Origin: an uncultured Lachnospiraceae bacterium
Lineage (GTDB): Bacteria > Bacillota > Clostridia > Lachnospirales > Lachnospiraceae
Direction: 5' to 3'
Assembly: GCA_902801415.1 (NCBI GenBank)
Contig: CADCIK010000004.1
Span: 1-47,676 of the forward strand
Length of the DNA stretch: 47,676 nt
A model generated the notes under the pieces. The model ran no database searches. It had not been told where the DNA came from and saw nothing but the letters and a program-made list of their open reading frames with translations. The first letter of the stretch is position 1. Each line of letters begins with the position of its first letter. Made by a program: the position numbers and the translations under genes. Positions 39,075-47,445 of this stretch are shown here, piece after piece.

Positions 39075-39323
39075 CTATTGGACCTTGCGCGCTGTTTGCA
39101 GGATCTTGTGCATCTCCCGTGTCGGATAGCCCTCAAGTTCTGCTTTTCCGTCCTCCTTATTCACAAGAACAACAAACGCGCCTGTCTCTATTATATCTCC
39201 CGGATCACGGAAAAGGATCCACTGATCGTCTGTTTCATAAACTGTACCGATCTTCACGTCACCGGCACCTCTGATCTTATAATACTCTCCGGCTATTACT
39301 ACTGCTTCCTCAAATCCGACCAT
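39075..39323 (-). CDS. Small immunity-like protein overlapping the toxin gene
   Basis: This 82-residue protein starts MVGFEEAVVIAGEYYK and ends YPTREMHKILQTARKVQ, with beta strands between (YETDDQWILFRDP, FVVLVNKEDG). The N-terminal helix, central strands and closing helix recall YrhB/Imm35-like immunity proteins. I chose the ATG at 39323, which has GGAGAAGGAGAC 6 nt upstream and overlaps the toxin stop by 14 bp; the frame upstream (to 39518) is only a shadow. Toxin and cognate immunity genes commonly overlap in this order. The specific immunity family is inferred. Confidence 0.72.
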   Translation of the reverse strand: MVGFEEAVVIAGEYYKIRGAGDVKIGTVYETDDQWILFRDPGDIIETGAFVVLVNKEDGKAELEGYPTREMHKILQTARKVQ

Positions 39324-40638
39324 AAGAGTCTCCTTCTCCTGTTTCCCGCAGGCAGCAGTCCATAACCATAGTGGAAGGCTGCAGGTTGTCAATCCTCCAG
39401 AATCTGGTAAGGGACAGCTCCGCCCAGTCAAAACAATCTTCCGCATGTTCGTCTCCTGTCTGAGGATCCAGAAACATTGTTTTCCCGTTATTTCTAAGCG
39501 CCATAAACGTATGGGCACGATGCGGGTCGTATTTGTCGACTACCACGATCTGCACTCTTGCGCCATCTCTCCAATTCTGCAGTGCCTGCAAAATGTAGTC
39601 TCTGTTATCATAAGCACCGCAGAACTGAACCACCGGATTTTCCCATGCATCCTCCGGATGATAAGCCAGATGATCAATCATGCCGCGTCTGGGAGCCGCC
39701 GTCACGTCATATCCCCTTAACCGCATTTCAAAAGCCGGGACACACCGCTGACAATTGGATTTCCATTCGCCCCCCGAATTATAATTCCGGTTCATCTCTG
39801 CTACGGCTTCGGATATCGTCTCATCGACGGGCGAATCTCCCCATCCCCCGATATTATCCGCATCTTTTCTGGGAGGCAGGGTTGCAAACGGCGCTGCGGC
39901 ATGCATCAGGTATCGCCATTCCGGATCCCCGGAGTATTTATCATAATCATTCTCATCGTACCCTTGCTGCGTCATATAGGCGTCGAGCTGCCTGCGCGCC
40001 TCCTCCATTGCCATGGGCGGGAGCTTGTAGTTTCTGTCGATCTTCCGAACCAGCATCCTGCATTTGGCGTCTTGAATGAAGGTATCCCAGTCCTGTGGGC
40101 TATAATGATGATCCCTCATATAAGCGAGCAGCTCTTCTTTGGCAGCGTCCACTTCCCCCTTGACAATCTTCGCATTTTTCTTATCAAAGGAGACGGAAAG
40201 GATCAAGTTGGGCAGGGGATTTTCCATTTCCAGCTTTTCACTGATCTCACGGAGCTGCTCCCTGCATTTGTCGAAAAGGAGCTGCCGTCTGTGAAGCACC
40301 TCATATCCGTCGCTGACATCTGCCCCGATCGATTCGAGCTGCTCGAGCACCTCCCTGCTGTGCAAGTTCCTGTCATGGAGAGCCAGCATTTCATCACTGA
40401 TCCTGCGAACGACGTCTTTGTAGTGCCTGATCTGCTCCTCAACTTCGTTAAGTCTGGACTCTGCATCGGACAGCCTGCGCTGCAAAAGCGACGCAAGCTT
40501 TCCATCTCCTTCTATAGCCGCAAGCGCCTCACTCAGATGCGTCTGCCGCTGATCGGCGTCGCGTTTTTCTATAAGCGCCTCATCGACCTTTTTCTCTATC
40601 TGCTCGATTCCCGATTCAAATCGTTCCTGATCATTCAT
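39310..40638 (-). CDS. Coiled-coil protein with C-terminal papain-like toxin (Tox-PL) domain
   Basis: This 442-residue protein begins with about 140 residues of coiled coil (IEQIEKKVDEALIEKRD, DAESRLNEVEEQIRHYKD), then a helical middle part. The C-terminal domain (about 290-442) matches the papain-fold toxin 1 pattern. It has NCQRCVPAFEMRLRGYDV with Cys296/Cys299, AHTFMAL with His376, and FLDPQTG with Asp391, the expected Cys-His-Asp triad. Tox-PL domains are used as glutamine deamidases or peptidases at the C-terminus of polymorphic toxins and MuF phage proteins. There is no signal peptide. It is the first gene of the operon. Catalytic activity and the mode of delivery are unproven. Confidence 0.8.
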   Translation of the reverse strand: MNDQERFESGIEQIEKKVDEALIEKRDADQRQTHLSEALAAIEGDGKLASLLQRRLSDAESRLNEVEEQIRHYKDVVRRISDEMLALHDRNLHSREVLEQLESIGADVSDGYEVLHRRQLLFDKCREQLREISEKLEMENPLPNLILSVSFDKKNAKIVKGEVDAAKEELLAYMRDHHYSPQDWDTFIQDAKCRMLVRKIDRNYKLPPMAMEEARRQLDAYMTQQGYDENDYDKYSGDPEWRYLMHAAAPFATLPPRKDADNIGGWGDSPVDETISEAVAEMNRNYNSGGEWKSNCQRCVPAFEMRLRGYDVTAAPRRGMIDHLAYHPEDAWENPVVQFCGAYDNRDYILQALQNWRDGARVQIVVVDKYDPHRAHTFMALRNNGKTMFLDPQTGDEHAEDCFDWAELSLTRFWRIDNLQPSTMVMDCCLRETGEGDSYGRI

Positions 40639-40683
40639 TGCATTCTCTCATCATTCGTACAGACACCCCCGGCATGTTCTCAT

Positions 40684-40713
40684 TATATACGATTCATTGG
40701 ATATTTTTGACAA
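40684..40713 (-). promoter_or_regulatory. Promoter of the toxin/ATPase operon
   Basis: On the minus strand TTGTCA (40708-40713), 18-nt spacer, TATATA (40684-40689), with TAATG following, stand about 45 bp before the toxin ATG. No second promoter is evident down to 33402; intergenic gaps in the operon are at most 57 bp. Confidence 0.6.
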
Positions 40714-40756
40714 ACTAACATGAACTATTGTTTCCCTTATTCCATTCAGAATACCC

Positions 40757-40786
40757 AAAAGGCTGTGAAGTTTCTTCACAGCCTTT
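40757..40786 (-). terminator. Terminator of the Big2 gene, same stem as 33357-33380
   Basis: AAAGGCTGTGAAG (40758-40770) pairs perfectly with CTTCACAGCCTTT (40774-40786) over a TTT loop. The minus-strand side runs into TTTTGGG. The ten-base core GGCTGTGAAG/CTTCACAGCC is identical to that of the terminator at the far end of the toxin/ATPase operon. Confidence 0.75.
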
Positions 40787-40816
40787 ATTTGCATGACACT
40801 ATTTGTTTTTCCGGTT

Positions 40817-41353
40817 TCAGAACACCGTAAATGTTCTCGGTGCCTTGCGGAAGAATTCACGCCAGGTATAATAATCCGCTACTGCTTTTCCGGTCTTGAG
40901 ATTTACTTTATATGTGATCACGATTGCACCTTCTCCTCTCGGCCGCCCTATTTCCACTTCCAATGTGGTTCCTCTTCGATAACAACCCAAACGGGTCAAA
41001 TTACCGTAGTACTTATGAACTCTGGAATAAACACGGTTTTCAATCTGTTTGTTGCTCAGAACAGTGACTGCGCATTTATAGCTCTTCCCCGCGACTCTCG
41101 CGACAACTGTCGCTTTGCCGGCCTTTTTGCCAGTGATCGTGCCGGTCTGTTTCACGGTGACGACCTTAGTATTCGTCGACTTCCATGTTACCTTCTTCTT
41201 GGTGCCGTCTACATGCAGCCATCTGGGCGCGTTGACCGCGATCGTAATGCTTTTCCTGCTGATCCTGACAGCCGCAAACGCTGTTGCAGACATGGAAATC
41301 GTCAGAATAAGAACAAGTACAAGTGCCAGCAATCGTTTCCTTCTGTTTTTCAT
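40817..41353 (-). CDS. Secreted protein with bacterial Ig-like (Big2) domain
   Basis: This 178-residue protein has a signal peptide (MKNRRKRLLALVLVLILTIS then AFAA). A single Big2 domain follows (KVTWKSTNTKVVTVKQTGTI, GKKAGKATVVARVAGK, CAVTV). The C-terminal domain is basic and unassigned (NRVYSRVHKYYGN, VEIGRPRGEGAIVITY). The ATG at 41353 with GGAGG just upstream is preferred over the GTG at 41359. It should be exported and bind the wall or a polymer. It is preceded by the shared 21-bp box and sits just downstream of the response regulator gene. Confidence 0.85.
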   Translation of the reverse strand: MKNRRKRLLALVLVLILTISMSATAFAAVRISRKSITIAVNAPRWLHVDGTKKKVTWKSTNTKVVTVKQTGTITGKKAGKATVVARVAGKSYKCAVTVLSNKQIENRVYSRVHKYYGNLTRLGCYRRGTTLEVEIGRPRGEGAIVITYKVNLKTGKAVADYYTWREFFRKAPRTFTVF

Positions 41354-41409
41354 ATTCACCCTCCTTATAAAAAACCGCGCAGAAGTGTTTCACCTTGATC
41401 TGCAAACTG

Positions 41410-41453
41410 ATTGTAACACGTATGATCGAGACGCGCCCCACACAAAAGGATAG
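41410..41453 (-). promoter_or_regulatory. Promoter A with shared 21-bp box (Big2 gene)
   Basis: On the minus strand the box CTATCCTTTTGTGTGGGG plus CGC (41433-41453) is followed by exactly 17 nt and then TACAAT (41410-41415). The -35 region lacks a TTGACA-like hexamer, so transcription probably needs an activator at the box. The same architecture occurs upstream of the gene starting at 47360. Confidence 0.72.
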
Positions 41454-41469
41454 TTATTATTGAGCTGCA

Positions 41470-42093
41470 TCAATATTTTGGCAGAATCAGTCTCTTCTCT
41501 ACCACTTCCGCCACCAGCTGCAATGTGGTCTTAAAGCCCGTCTTAAGAAGGATATTCTTGACGTGATATTTGACTGTATTCATGGATATATGGAGTGATT
41601 CCGTAATATCCTCATACCGGCTGCCCTGTGCCAGCTCGCGGATCACAGCCAGTTCGCGTTCTGTGAATTCGTCACTTCTGGCAAGACCGATCATGACAAC
41701 CGGCTGGGTATCCGGCCATACATGTTCTCCGTGAATTGTGCGCTTACAGATTTCCAACAGAGAAGTTTCACCATATTCCTTGTACCAGAAGCTGTCGCTG
41801 CCGCTGTCTCTGGCCTTCTGCATGAAGGAATACTCGGGCATAGAAGTCATCATGATAATTTTCGTGTCAGGATAATTCTTCTTGATCTTCCCGGCCGCAC
41901 GTATGCCCGACTCGTCATCTGCCGTACAGATATCCATAAGGATCAGGTCGATCTGGTTGGTCATGCAGGCGATCTCCGCATTGGCTGCGTTTTCGATCGC
42001 AGCCACCACGCTGTATTCCGGGTCAGCGCACAAGGTTCGCTCAAAAGCTTCCCGTGACACACGGGAATCTTCAACAATCAGTACATTTGTCAT
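41470..42093 (-). CDS. NarL/LuxR-family response regulator
   Basis: This 207-residue response regulator has a receiver domain with Asp8/Asp9-type acidic pocket (VLIVEDS), phospho-acceptor Asp54 (LILMDI), and Lys105. The C-terminal LuxR-type HTH (about 140-200) has FTERELAVIRELAQG and SMNTVKYHVKNILLKTG. It is the last gene of the sensor-kinase-regulator operon and overlaps the kinase stop (ATGA). The two conserved boxes at 41433-41453 and 47469-47489 are natural candidates for its binding sites, by position only. Confidence 0.93.
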   Translation of the reverse strand: MTNVLIVEDSRVSREAFERTLCADPEYSVVAAIENAANAEIACMTNQIDLILMDICTADDESGIRAAGKIKKNYPDTKIIMMTSMPEYSFMQKARDSGSDSFWYKEYGETSLLEICKRTIHGEHVWPDTQPVVMIGLARSDEFTERELAVIRELAQGSRYEDITESLHISMNTVKYHVKNILLKTGFKTTLQLVAEVVEKRLILPKY

Positions 42094-43109
42094 CCGTTCT
42101 CTCCCACCGGGATTGTGACATGCATCACAACTCCATTGTCTATTTCCATAAGAAGCGATGCGCCTTCCTGCTCCAGGCGGTGTCTGAGGTCGCTGAGCCC
42201 TCCTCCCTCCTGTATGAATGCGGCGTCATTCCTTCCGTTGCTCTTAATTGTGACTCTGCAGAATCTCCCATCATGCCGGATCTCAACAATAAGCCTGTCG
42301 GCGCCGGCATGGCGGACCGCGTTTGTCAGCGCTTCCCGAATAGCGGCATACAGGAGGAGTAACGCCCGTCTCTCTGTGGGCTGCACTCCAATAAATTCCA
42401 CTTTGCATCCTATCATTTCCGCCATTTTCAGGAGTTCATTTTGAGGAGAAGCAGTTACGGTCTCATCCCGCATACTTGCGTTCTCCATATCGGTGATCAC
42501 ATGATCCCAGGCTGCGAAGATTTCCGTATCATCCTCACTTTCGTCCCTGTTTGCGAGTCTGTTCTCTGTCATGACCAATACTCGTCCGAAATCGGAGTGG
42601 ATCCGCATTTTGGTATGCAGTACTTCTTTTTTCAGATTGTTTTCCACAATGCTCTGCAGCAGCGCTTTCTGCCTCTCCAGCATTTCAGACAGCTGATCAT
42701 TCTTCTCCTGAAGCTGCGTTTGATAATGATAAAGCTCTGTGACATCCGCCGCCTCGTACTGCATGACCGGTCCGGTTTCCAGTATCAGCGGCCGGCGCTG
42801 GAACTGCCATACCTGCCCATTTTGCAGGCGGCACAGGACCTGCTCTATCTCCTCATTGCGATCGCTCGCTGCTTTTCTGTCCGGACCGGTGTGCACACCG
42901 GGGATCTTTAAATCTCCGATTTCCTCCCACATCCGGTCTGCGTTTGTCACAGTGTGTCCTGTCAGCATGTAGCAGACGTCATTGATCATTTTGTTGGAAA
43001 GGATTGGCCTTCCGCCAGGGGCTGCGAAGCAAATACCATCAGGATAGTTATTGATCGCCTCCCGAACGAGCGAGACCGTATGAAGTCTCTTCTTAAACTT
43101 CTCAAACAT
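42090..43109 (-). CDS. Soluble sensor histidine kinase (NarX/DegS-like)
   Basis: This 339-residue protein has no membrane segments. A PAS-like N-terminal sensing part is followed by a coiled coil (QTQLQEKNDQLSEMLERQK). The dimerisation helix carries the phospho-acceptor histidine in KMRIHSDFGRV (His171). The HATPase domain has the N box REALTNAVRHAG (Asn263) and a G box GGGLSDLRHRLE. I chose the ATG at 43109, since GGGAGG lies 8 nt upstream; the earlier GTG overlaps the RBS. It overlaps both neighbours and probably receives its signal from the 7TM protein. Confidence 0.9.
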   Translation of the reverse strand: MFEKFKKRLHTVSLVREAINNYPDGICFAAPGGRPILSNKMINDVCYMLTGHTVTNADRMWEEIGDLKIPGVHTGPDRKAASDRNEEIEQVLCRLQNGQVWQFQRRPLILETGPVMQYEAADVTELYHYQTQLQEKNDQLSEMLERQKALLQSIVENNLKKEVLHTKMRIHSDFGRVLVMTENRLANRDESEDDTEIFAAWDHVITDMENASMRDETVTASPQNELLKMAEMIGCKVEFIGVQPTERRALLLLYAAIREALTNAVRHAGADRLIVEIRHDGRFCRVTIKSNGRNDAAFIQEGGGLSDLRHRLEQEGASLLMEIDNGVVMHVTIPVGENG

Positions 43110-44769
43110 GGTGGTCACCTCCCGCGTAGAGCGTAATTCTGCAGCCGTCGGGAAGATCCTGTGTCGTCAGTAAATACTGCTTACTCGCACTCTGATAAGC
43201 AGCTCTCTTAAGATTGTCCGGGGATCTCAAAACCTCCAATTCAGCTCCGCCCGGAATGCTTTCTATACGGATCTCCCTGATCCGAAAATCCTCGTATTCC
43301 AGCACCTCTTCCAGTGTATCCAATACAAAGAGTGAGAAATCAGGCGGTAATGGCCCGGGAGGATTCCAGTAAATGGAGGCCATGATATCCATATTATTAA
43401 TAGCCCTGACCATGTCCTCCAGGCTGATCTTCATATCTTTGGGATCGATCGTCCCCATCCCCAGCCGGATCAGCTGCAAATTACAGCGTCTCTTCACATA
43501 TGTGCCAAGCAGACACAACTTTCGCATTGTATCTCTGTGATCATCCTCGCTGTCCAGGCTGTGTGTGAGTTCCTTCATTTTCTGCAGTTGAACGGATACC
43601 TCGCTTGTCAGTTCGTCATAAATCCGGTTCTGTGCCTGTGTCCTTGCCAAATTGTTTCTGGCCTTAAACTCCTCTTCCAGGAGCGTACTCTGCTGGTAAA
43701 GCTGTTCCGCGCTGTTTTCGAGATCTTCGATTGTTTTTCTAAGGAGCGATGTATCTGTGTACCACAAAAAGGATCCGTCCGACAGGTCCTGCATATGCAG
43801 TTCTTTTCCATCCTCCAGTGTGACGAAATCCCTTTTTTCAAGCTCTTTCAAGATTTCCTCAGATACGGGCGCAGCGCTCTTTGAGAGGATCTTTTCGCTG
43901 CCGCTCAGGATCTGCATCCCGACCGTTGAATTCTCAAGTATACTCTGATAATCCATATTGACAGGCACGAGGCCCATGAAAATATAGAATTCCCAGGTCA
44001 GAACTTCAACCAGGTATATTTTGGCATAGAGTTCAAGGATCTCCTTGCCCTCAAGCCACGGCGCGATCCCAAGTGAGATCAGAAAATAATCCATCGTAAA
44101 CAGCAGCATTACGATCGGTTCAAAGAGCGGGATTATGATCCTCATGATCCCCTTTCCATGGATATTCCTGTTGCGCCTGTAGATGATCAGAACCCGCAGG
44201 ATCATCATGACGTAACCGATTGTAAAGAACACAAAAAAGCCCTGCCCGGGATGAAAGGACAGATTTGGCTGCGGCTCGGCCGGGTCGATAAAGAATACGA
44301 AATGGCGCCTTTCGTCCGTTACGATCATGAAAGTCGCTGCCAGGACCGGAACAAGAAAAGCAAGCCACTTGTGGTCCATGAAATACTGGTCGTTCTGCCC
44401 GATACCCAGCGACGCGTACATACCCAGCAGGAGAAAGGGCAGGATTGTCGCGGCAATCCAGAGTCCGCTGACCCGCATGAGAAGAATGTTTCTGTACCAG
44501 AAGGTGTCCTGCAAAAATCGCAGCGTGAGGCCAAACAGCATCACGCCGCCTTCCAGATAGAGCCAGATCCGCATACTCTTCTGCGTGACGCGGTTATAGA
44601 TGGATATCCCCCATAGAAGGAATACAAAGACGTAGCATGCATACAAGATATACGTTCTGAACGGATCGTGCGGAAGATAATGAAGGCTCCATACACGATA
44701 GGACGACACGGCGATCAGCAGCAGCATCGCAGATATGATCATTCTGATCTGTTTCATTCGTATCGACAT
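43102..44769 (-). CDS. 7TM sensor with degenerate kinase region
   Basis: This 555-residue protein starts with about seven transmembrane helices (residues 10-270, e.g. MIISAMLLLIAVSSY, YILYACYVFVFLLWGI), like the histidine-kinase N-terminal 7TM family. A short PAS-like part and a coiled coil follow. The helix that should hold the phospho-acceptor reads QNRIYDELTSEVSVQL, with Tyr where the soluble partner has His. The later region has no recognisable N or G box (LDTLEEVLEYEDFRI). It therefore looks like a pseudokinase that senses and passes a signal to the soluble kinase, whose gene it overlaps by 8 bp. Confidence 0.82.
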   Translation of the reverse strand: MSIRMKQIRMIISAMLLLIAVSSYRVWSLHYLPHDPFRTYILYACYVFVFLLWGISIYNRVTQKSMRIWLYLEGGVMLFGLTLRFLQDTFWYRNILLMRVSGLWIAATILPFLLLGMYASLGIGQNDQYFMDHKWLAFLVPVLAATFMIVTDERRHFVFFIDPAEPQPNLSFHPGQGFFVFFTIGYVMMILRVLIIYRRNRNIHGKGIMRIIIPLFEPIVMLLFTMDYFLISLGIAPWLEGKEILELYAKIYLVEVLTWEFYIFMGLVPVNMDYQSILENSTVGMQILSGSEKILSKSAAPVSEEILKELEKRDFVTLEDGKELHMQDLSDGSFLWYTDTSLLRKTIEDLENSAEQLYQQSTLLEEEFKARNNLARTQAQNRIYDELTSEVSVQLQKMKELTHSLDSEDDHRDTMRKLCLLGTYVKRRCNLQLIRLGMGTIDPKDMKISLEDMVRAINNMDIMASIYWNPPGPLPPDFSLFVLDTLEEVLEYEDFRIREIRIESIPGGAELEVLRSPDNLKRAAYQSASKQYLLTTQDLPDGCRITLYAGGDHHV

Positions 44770-44852
44770 AATCAGCTCCCATTGATCAACGAATTTATGT
44801 TTTCACCGAAAACAGGCTTTTTGTTGATCCATTGATGTTTCTCAGACTGGCG

Positions 44853-47360
44853 TCACTCTGATCCGATCCTCAAAAAGACATCCTTCATCTCGGAGTCACC
44901 AAATCCGATCGCGTAATTTTTTGAAACGCCAAACAGACTCCAATCCGCATATGGCATCTCATCCTCCGGTGTTGACGGGCCGTAAAGTACAAATCGACTG
45001 CAGTCCTCGAGGCCCGGAGCAGGCGTGTTGACATACCGGATCGATGCCCCGTCATGTTCCACTCGCTCTTCTCCATCCGTTCCTTCGTAAGAGTATTGTT
45101 CCGGGATCAGTTCCCATGCACTGTCGCTAAGCTTTTTGCCAATGGAAAAGCGGCCTGAAAAACGACGCTCATAATAGGTCGCTTCGTAGCTTGTTCCATC
45201 CTGCATAGTTCCCGGTCCAATATCCTGCCCTGAATAATAGCCGGTAAAAGATCCGTCATTTTCCATCGTGAAACGGGTCTCCCATGCGCCGGAACCGGAC
45301 GCAAAGACATAGGTCCCTGCCGCATCGTCAAGCAGCGGGTCAGCTTCCGGCACTTCGCCTTTTTCGTCGGAGTCCTCGTCTTCCTGAATGCCGAGATCGC
45401 CAAACTCATCTTCATTGAGGTCTGTCTTATACACGATCTTCGTCGCCAATTCACCATCAAGGCCAACTGCCGTGCTGTTCCCGATACCCGCGGCAGATCT
45501 CAATGAGTTCAGGTTATAGTATACATTTTCAGCTATCATTTCCGATCCGTCTTTGTATTCAAACAGGTCGGACTGATCTTCATCGAAGTTTTCTTCTGTA
45601 AAGTACAAACAGGAGTTTATGATCAGATAAATACCAACATCACCGGCGATCCTGTCCTTGCTTCCATCTAAGGAGCAGAAATACAGCTTTGACAGTATGC
45701 TTCCATCAGGGATAGTATAATACACCTTGTTGTCTGCAGCTGCACAAGATGTCACGCCGGATTCCACTAAAGACACAGTTTCCGCATCCGTGTCAAAATC
45801 AACCTTAAACAGAGATCCGATCAGGATATTATTGTCATGATCCAAAGAGGTCCGGCCTATACAATATGCCGTTTTCCCGTCCTCCATAACCGCGATCGGA
45901 AGAGAAATATACGTACCTTCTTCATATATCAGGTATCCGAGTCCGTCAACCTCGCAGGATATTACTTCAGGGGTTTTGTCTGTCAGATCGATCCGGTAGA
46001 TCGAGTTGCCGGATGCTGTCCAGATATAATTGCCCCCGCCCGCAATAACAGGCATTACAGAAATGCTGCTGATCAGAGTCTGCATATTGAGATCCTGATC
46101 CATGTAGACCAGATCCGCACGGCAATTTCTGTAATCGAAGGCGCAGTAAATATGATTCTCAATAGAGGCAAGGCTGTGCCTGTATTTATAAAACTCAGGA
46201 GGATTGTTTACAAAGCTCTTTTGATAGTATTCATAAGGGTCAAACACTGATTTGACGATAAAATTATTATGCTCAAATACTTCCTCAACGGGTAAGAGCG
46301 TCAATCCGGAGGCGATCACCCGCTTCTCCTTCTTGTCCGCGTTGTAATAATAGGTGTCGCCGTCACAGCTATACAGAATCTCGGTACAAGCCGTGTTGCG
46401 GGCTGTGATCAACGCCCCTGATGACTCAGTGGCAATTACATAGTTAGACTCACTTTTATCTATTGCATTAACAACGCCAAAATCGCATACGGACCCAGCC
46501 CCGGTCTCAGCCATGTTTTCATCGTATGATTGAACAGTGTGAGAAGAGTTAAAGTAAATTTTCTCACCGGACTCGGATGCTGTCAGATATTGAGCGAAAG
46601 GATATCCAATATCCGGCTTTTTACTTCCGGCTTTTATATATCCATCACTAAAGATGATGACATTACCGTCATAGGATACATATTCAATCTGTGCCCCGCT
46701 ATAAATCTCCTTGTTTTCTCCGCTTTCGGTATCGTAAGAAAAGCATGTGCCGCTCTCGTCTTCTTTATAGAAAAGCTTTTTGCCGGATCCACAGAGTATG
46801 CCGTAATCAGTTGCATCGCTTATCTGTATGATCTCGCCGTCTTTTATGATAGCCAGAACGCTTTTTTCCCCGTCATAATAGCTTCCCGACATCACGCCGT
46901 TATCTCCGACGGAAGAGCAGCGAAACGGGTTCTGCTCAGATAGGATCACATGTCCTCCGGGAGCCACGATGACCGACCCGCCCGTTGCATTCAGATCCAT
47001 TTCCAAATACTCCTGCACCGGATGTTTGCCGTATTCACTCTCCGCATAATATGCAGCAGAGCGCCTGTTCAAAAGCCCGACACATAAGAAGATTCCTGCA
47101 GCAATAATGACAGCTGCAAGTATAAGCAGCACAGCTCTTCTGTTTTGCCTTATAGATCCTGTCCGTTCAGAAACAGCTTTAATTATAGTATTACCTGCCC
47201 GTGCCTTCTCTGAATACGCAGCTTTGTAGTGATCCATTGCTTGTTCGGGAGCCTGGACATTTGTTTGTTTTCTATTGCCAACCGGAACGATTTTCGCTCC
47301 ACAGTATTTGCAGTATCTCGACTCATCTTCTATCTTTTTTCCGCATTGCGTGCAGTACAT
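44853..47360 (-). CDS. Large zinc-ribbon/TM protein with beta-rich extracellular region
   Basis: This 835-residue protein has an N-terminal zinc ribbon (CTQCG at 3-7, CKYCG at 17-21), a linker, and one transmembrane helix near 77-95 (VLLILAAVIIAAGIFLCVGL). About 500 residues of repeated beta strands follow (e.g. KSVLAIIKDGEI, NKVYYTIPDG, NSIYRIDLTDKTPEV), which resemble DUF5050-type propeller repeats. The C-terminal domain begins DDAAGTYVFASGSGAWETRF and is lipocalin-like in strand pattern. It is the third protein of this kind in the window. The RBS AAGGAGGGG and the shared 21-bp box precede it. Function is unknown; surface sensing or binding is inferred. Confidence 0.75.
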   Translation of the reverse strand: MYCTQCGKKIEDESRYCKYCGAKIVPVGNRKQTNVQAPEQAMDHYKAAYSEKARAGNTIIKAVSERTGSIRQNRRAVLLILAAVIIAAGIFLCVGLLNRRSAAYYAESEYGKHPVQEYLEMDLNATGGSVIVAPGGHVILSEQNPFRCSSVGDNGVMSGSYYDGEKSVLAIIKDGEIIQISDATDYGILCGSGKKLFYKEDESGTCFSYDTESGENKEIYSGAQIEYVSYDGNVIIFSDGYIKAGSKKPDIGYPFAQYLTASESGEKIYFNSSHTVQSYDENMAETGAGSVCDFGVVNAIDKSESNYVIATESSGALITARNTACTEILYSCDGDTYYYNADKKEKRVIASGLTLLPVEEVFEHNNFIVKSVFDPYEYYQKSFVNNPPEFYKYRHSLASIENHIYCAFDYRNCRADLVYMDQDLNMQTLISSISVMPVIAGGGNYIWTASGNSIYRIDLTDKTPEVISCEVDGLGYLIYEEGTYISLPIAVMEDGKTAYCIGRTSLDHDNNILIGSLFKVDFDTDAETVSLVESGVTSCAAADNKVYYTIPDGSILSKLYFCSLDGSKDRIAGDVGIYLIINSCLYFTEENFDEDQSDLFEYKDGSEMIAENVYYNLNSLRSAAGIGNSTAVGLDGELATKIVYKTDLNEDEFGDLGIQEDEDSDEKGEVPEADPLLDDAAGTYVFASGSGAWETRFTMENDGSFTGYYSGQDIGPGTMQDGTSYEATYYERRFSGRFSIGKKLSDSAWELIPEQYSYEGTDGEERVEHDGASIRYVNTPAPGLEDCSRFVLYGPSTPEDEMPYADWSLFGVSKNYAIGFGDSEMKDVFLRIGSE

Positions 47361-47445
47361 GCTTCCCCTCCTTCAATAAATGATATACACAGCATCTGTA
47401 AAGCAACAGGGAATACAAATCCAAGTCTGTTTCTGTACAATTTTT

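Noticed and set aside
39324..39518. Upstream extension of the immunity-like gene
   Set aside because: This part overlaps the toxin domain in another frame; the strong RBS directly before 39323 marks the true start.
44770..44852. Inverted repeats between the 7TM gene and the gene at 44853-47360 as a terminator
   Set aside because: GTTTTC/GAAAAC and GATCAAC/GTTGATC arms are short and no T-tract follows on the minus strand, so I do not call a terminator.
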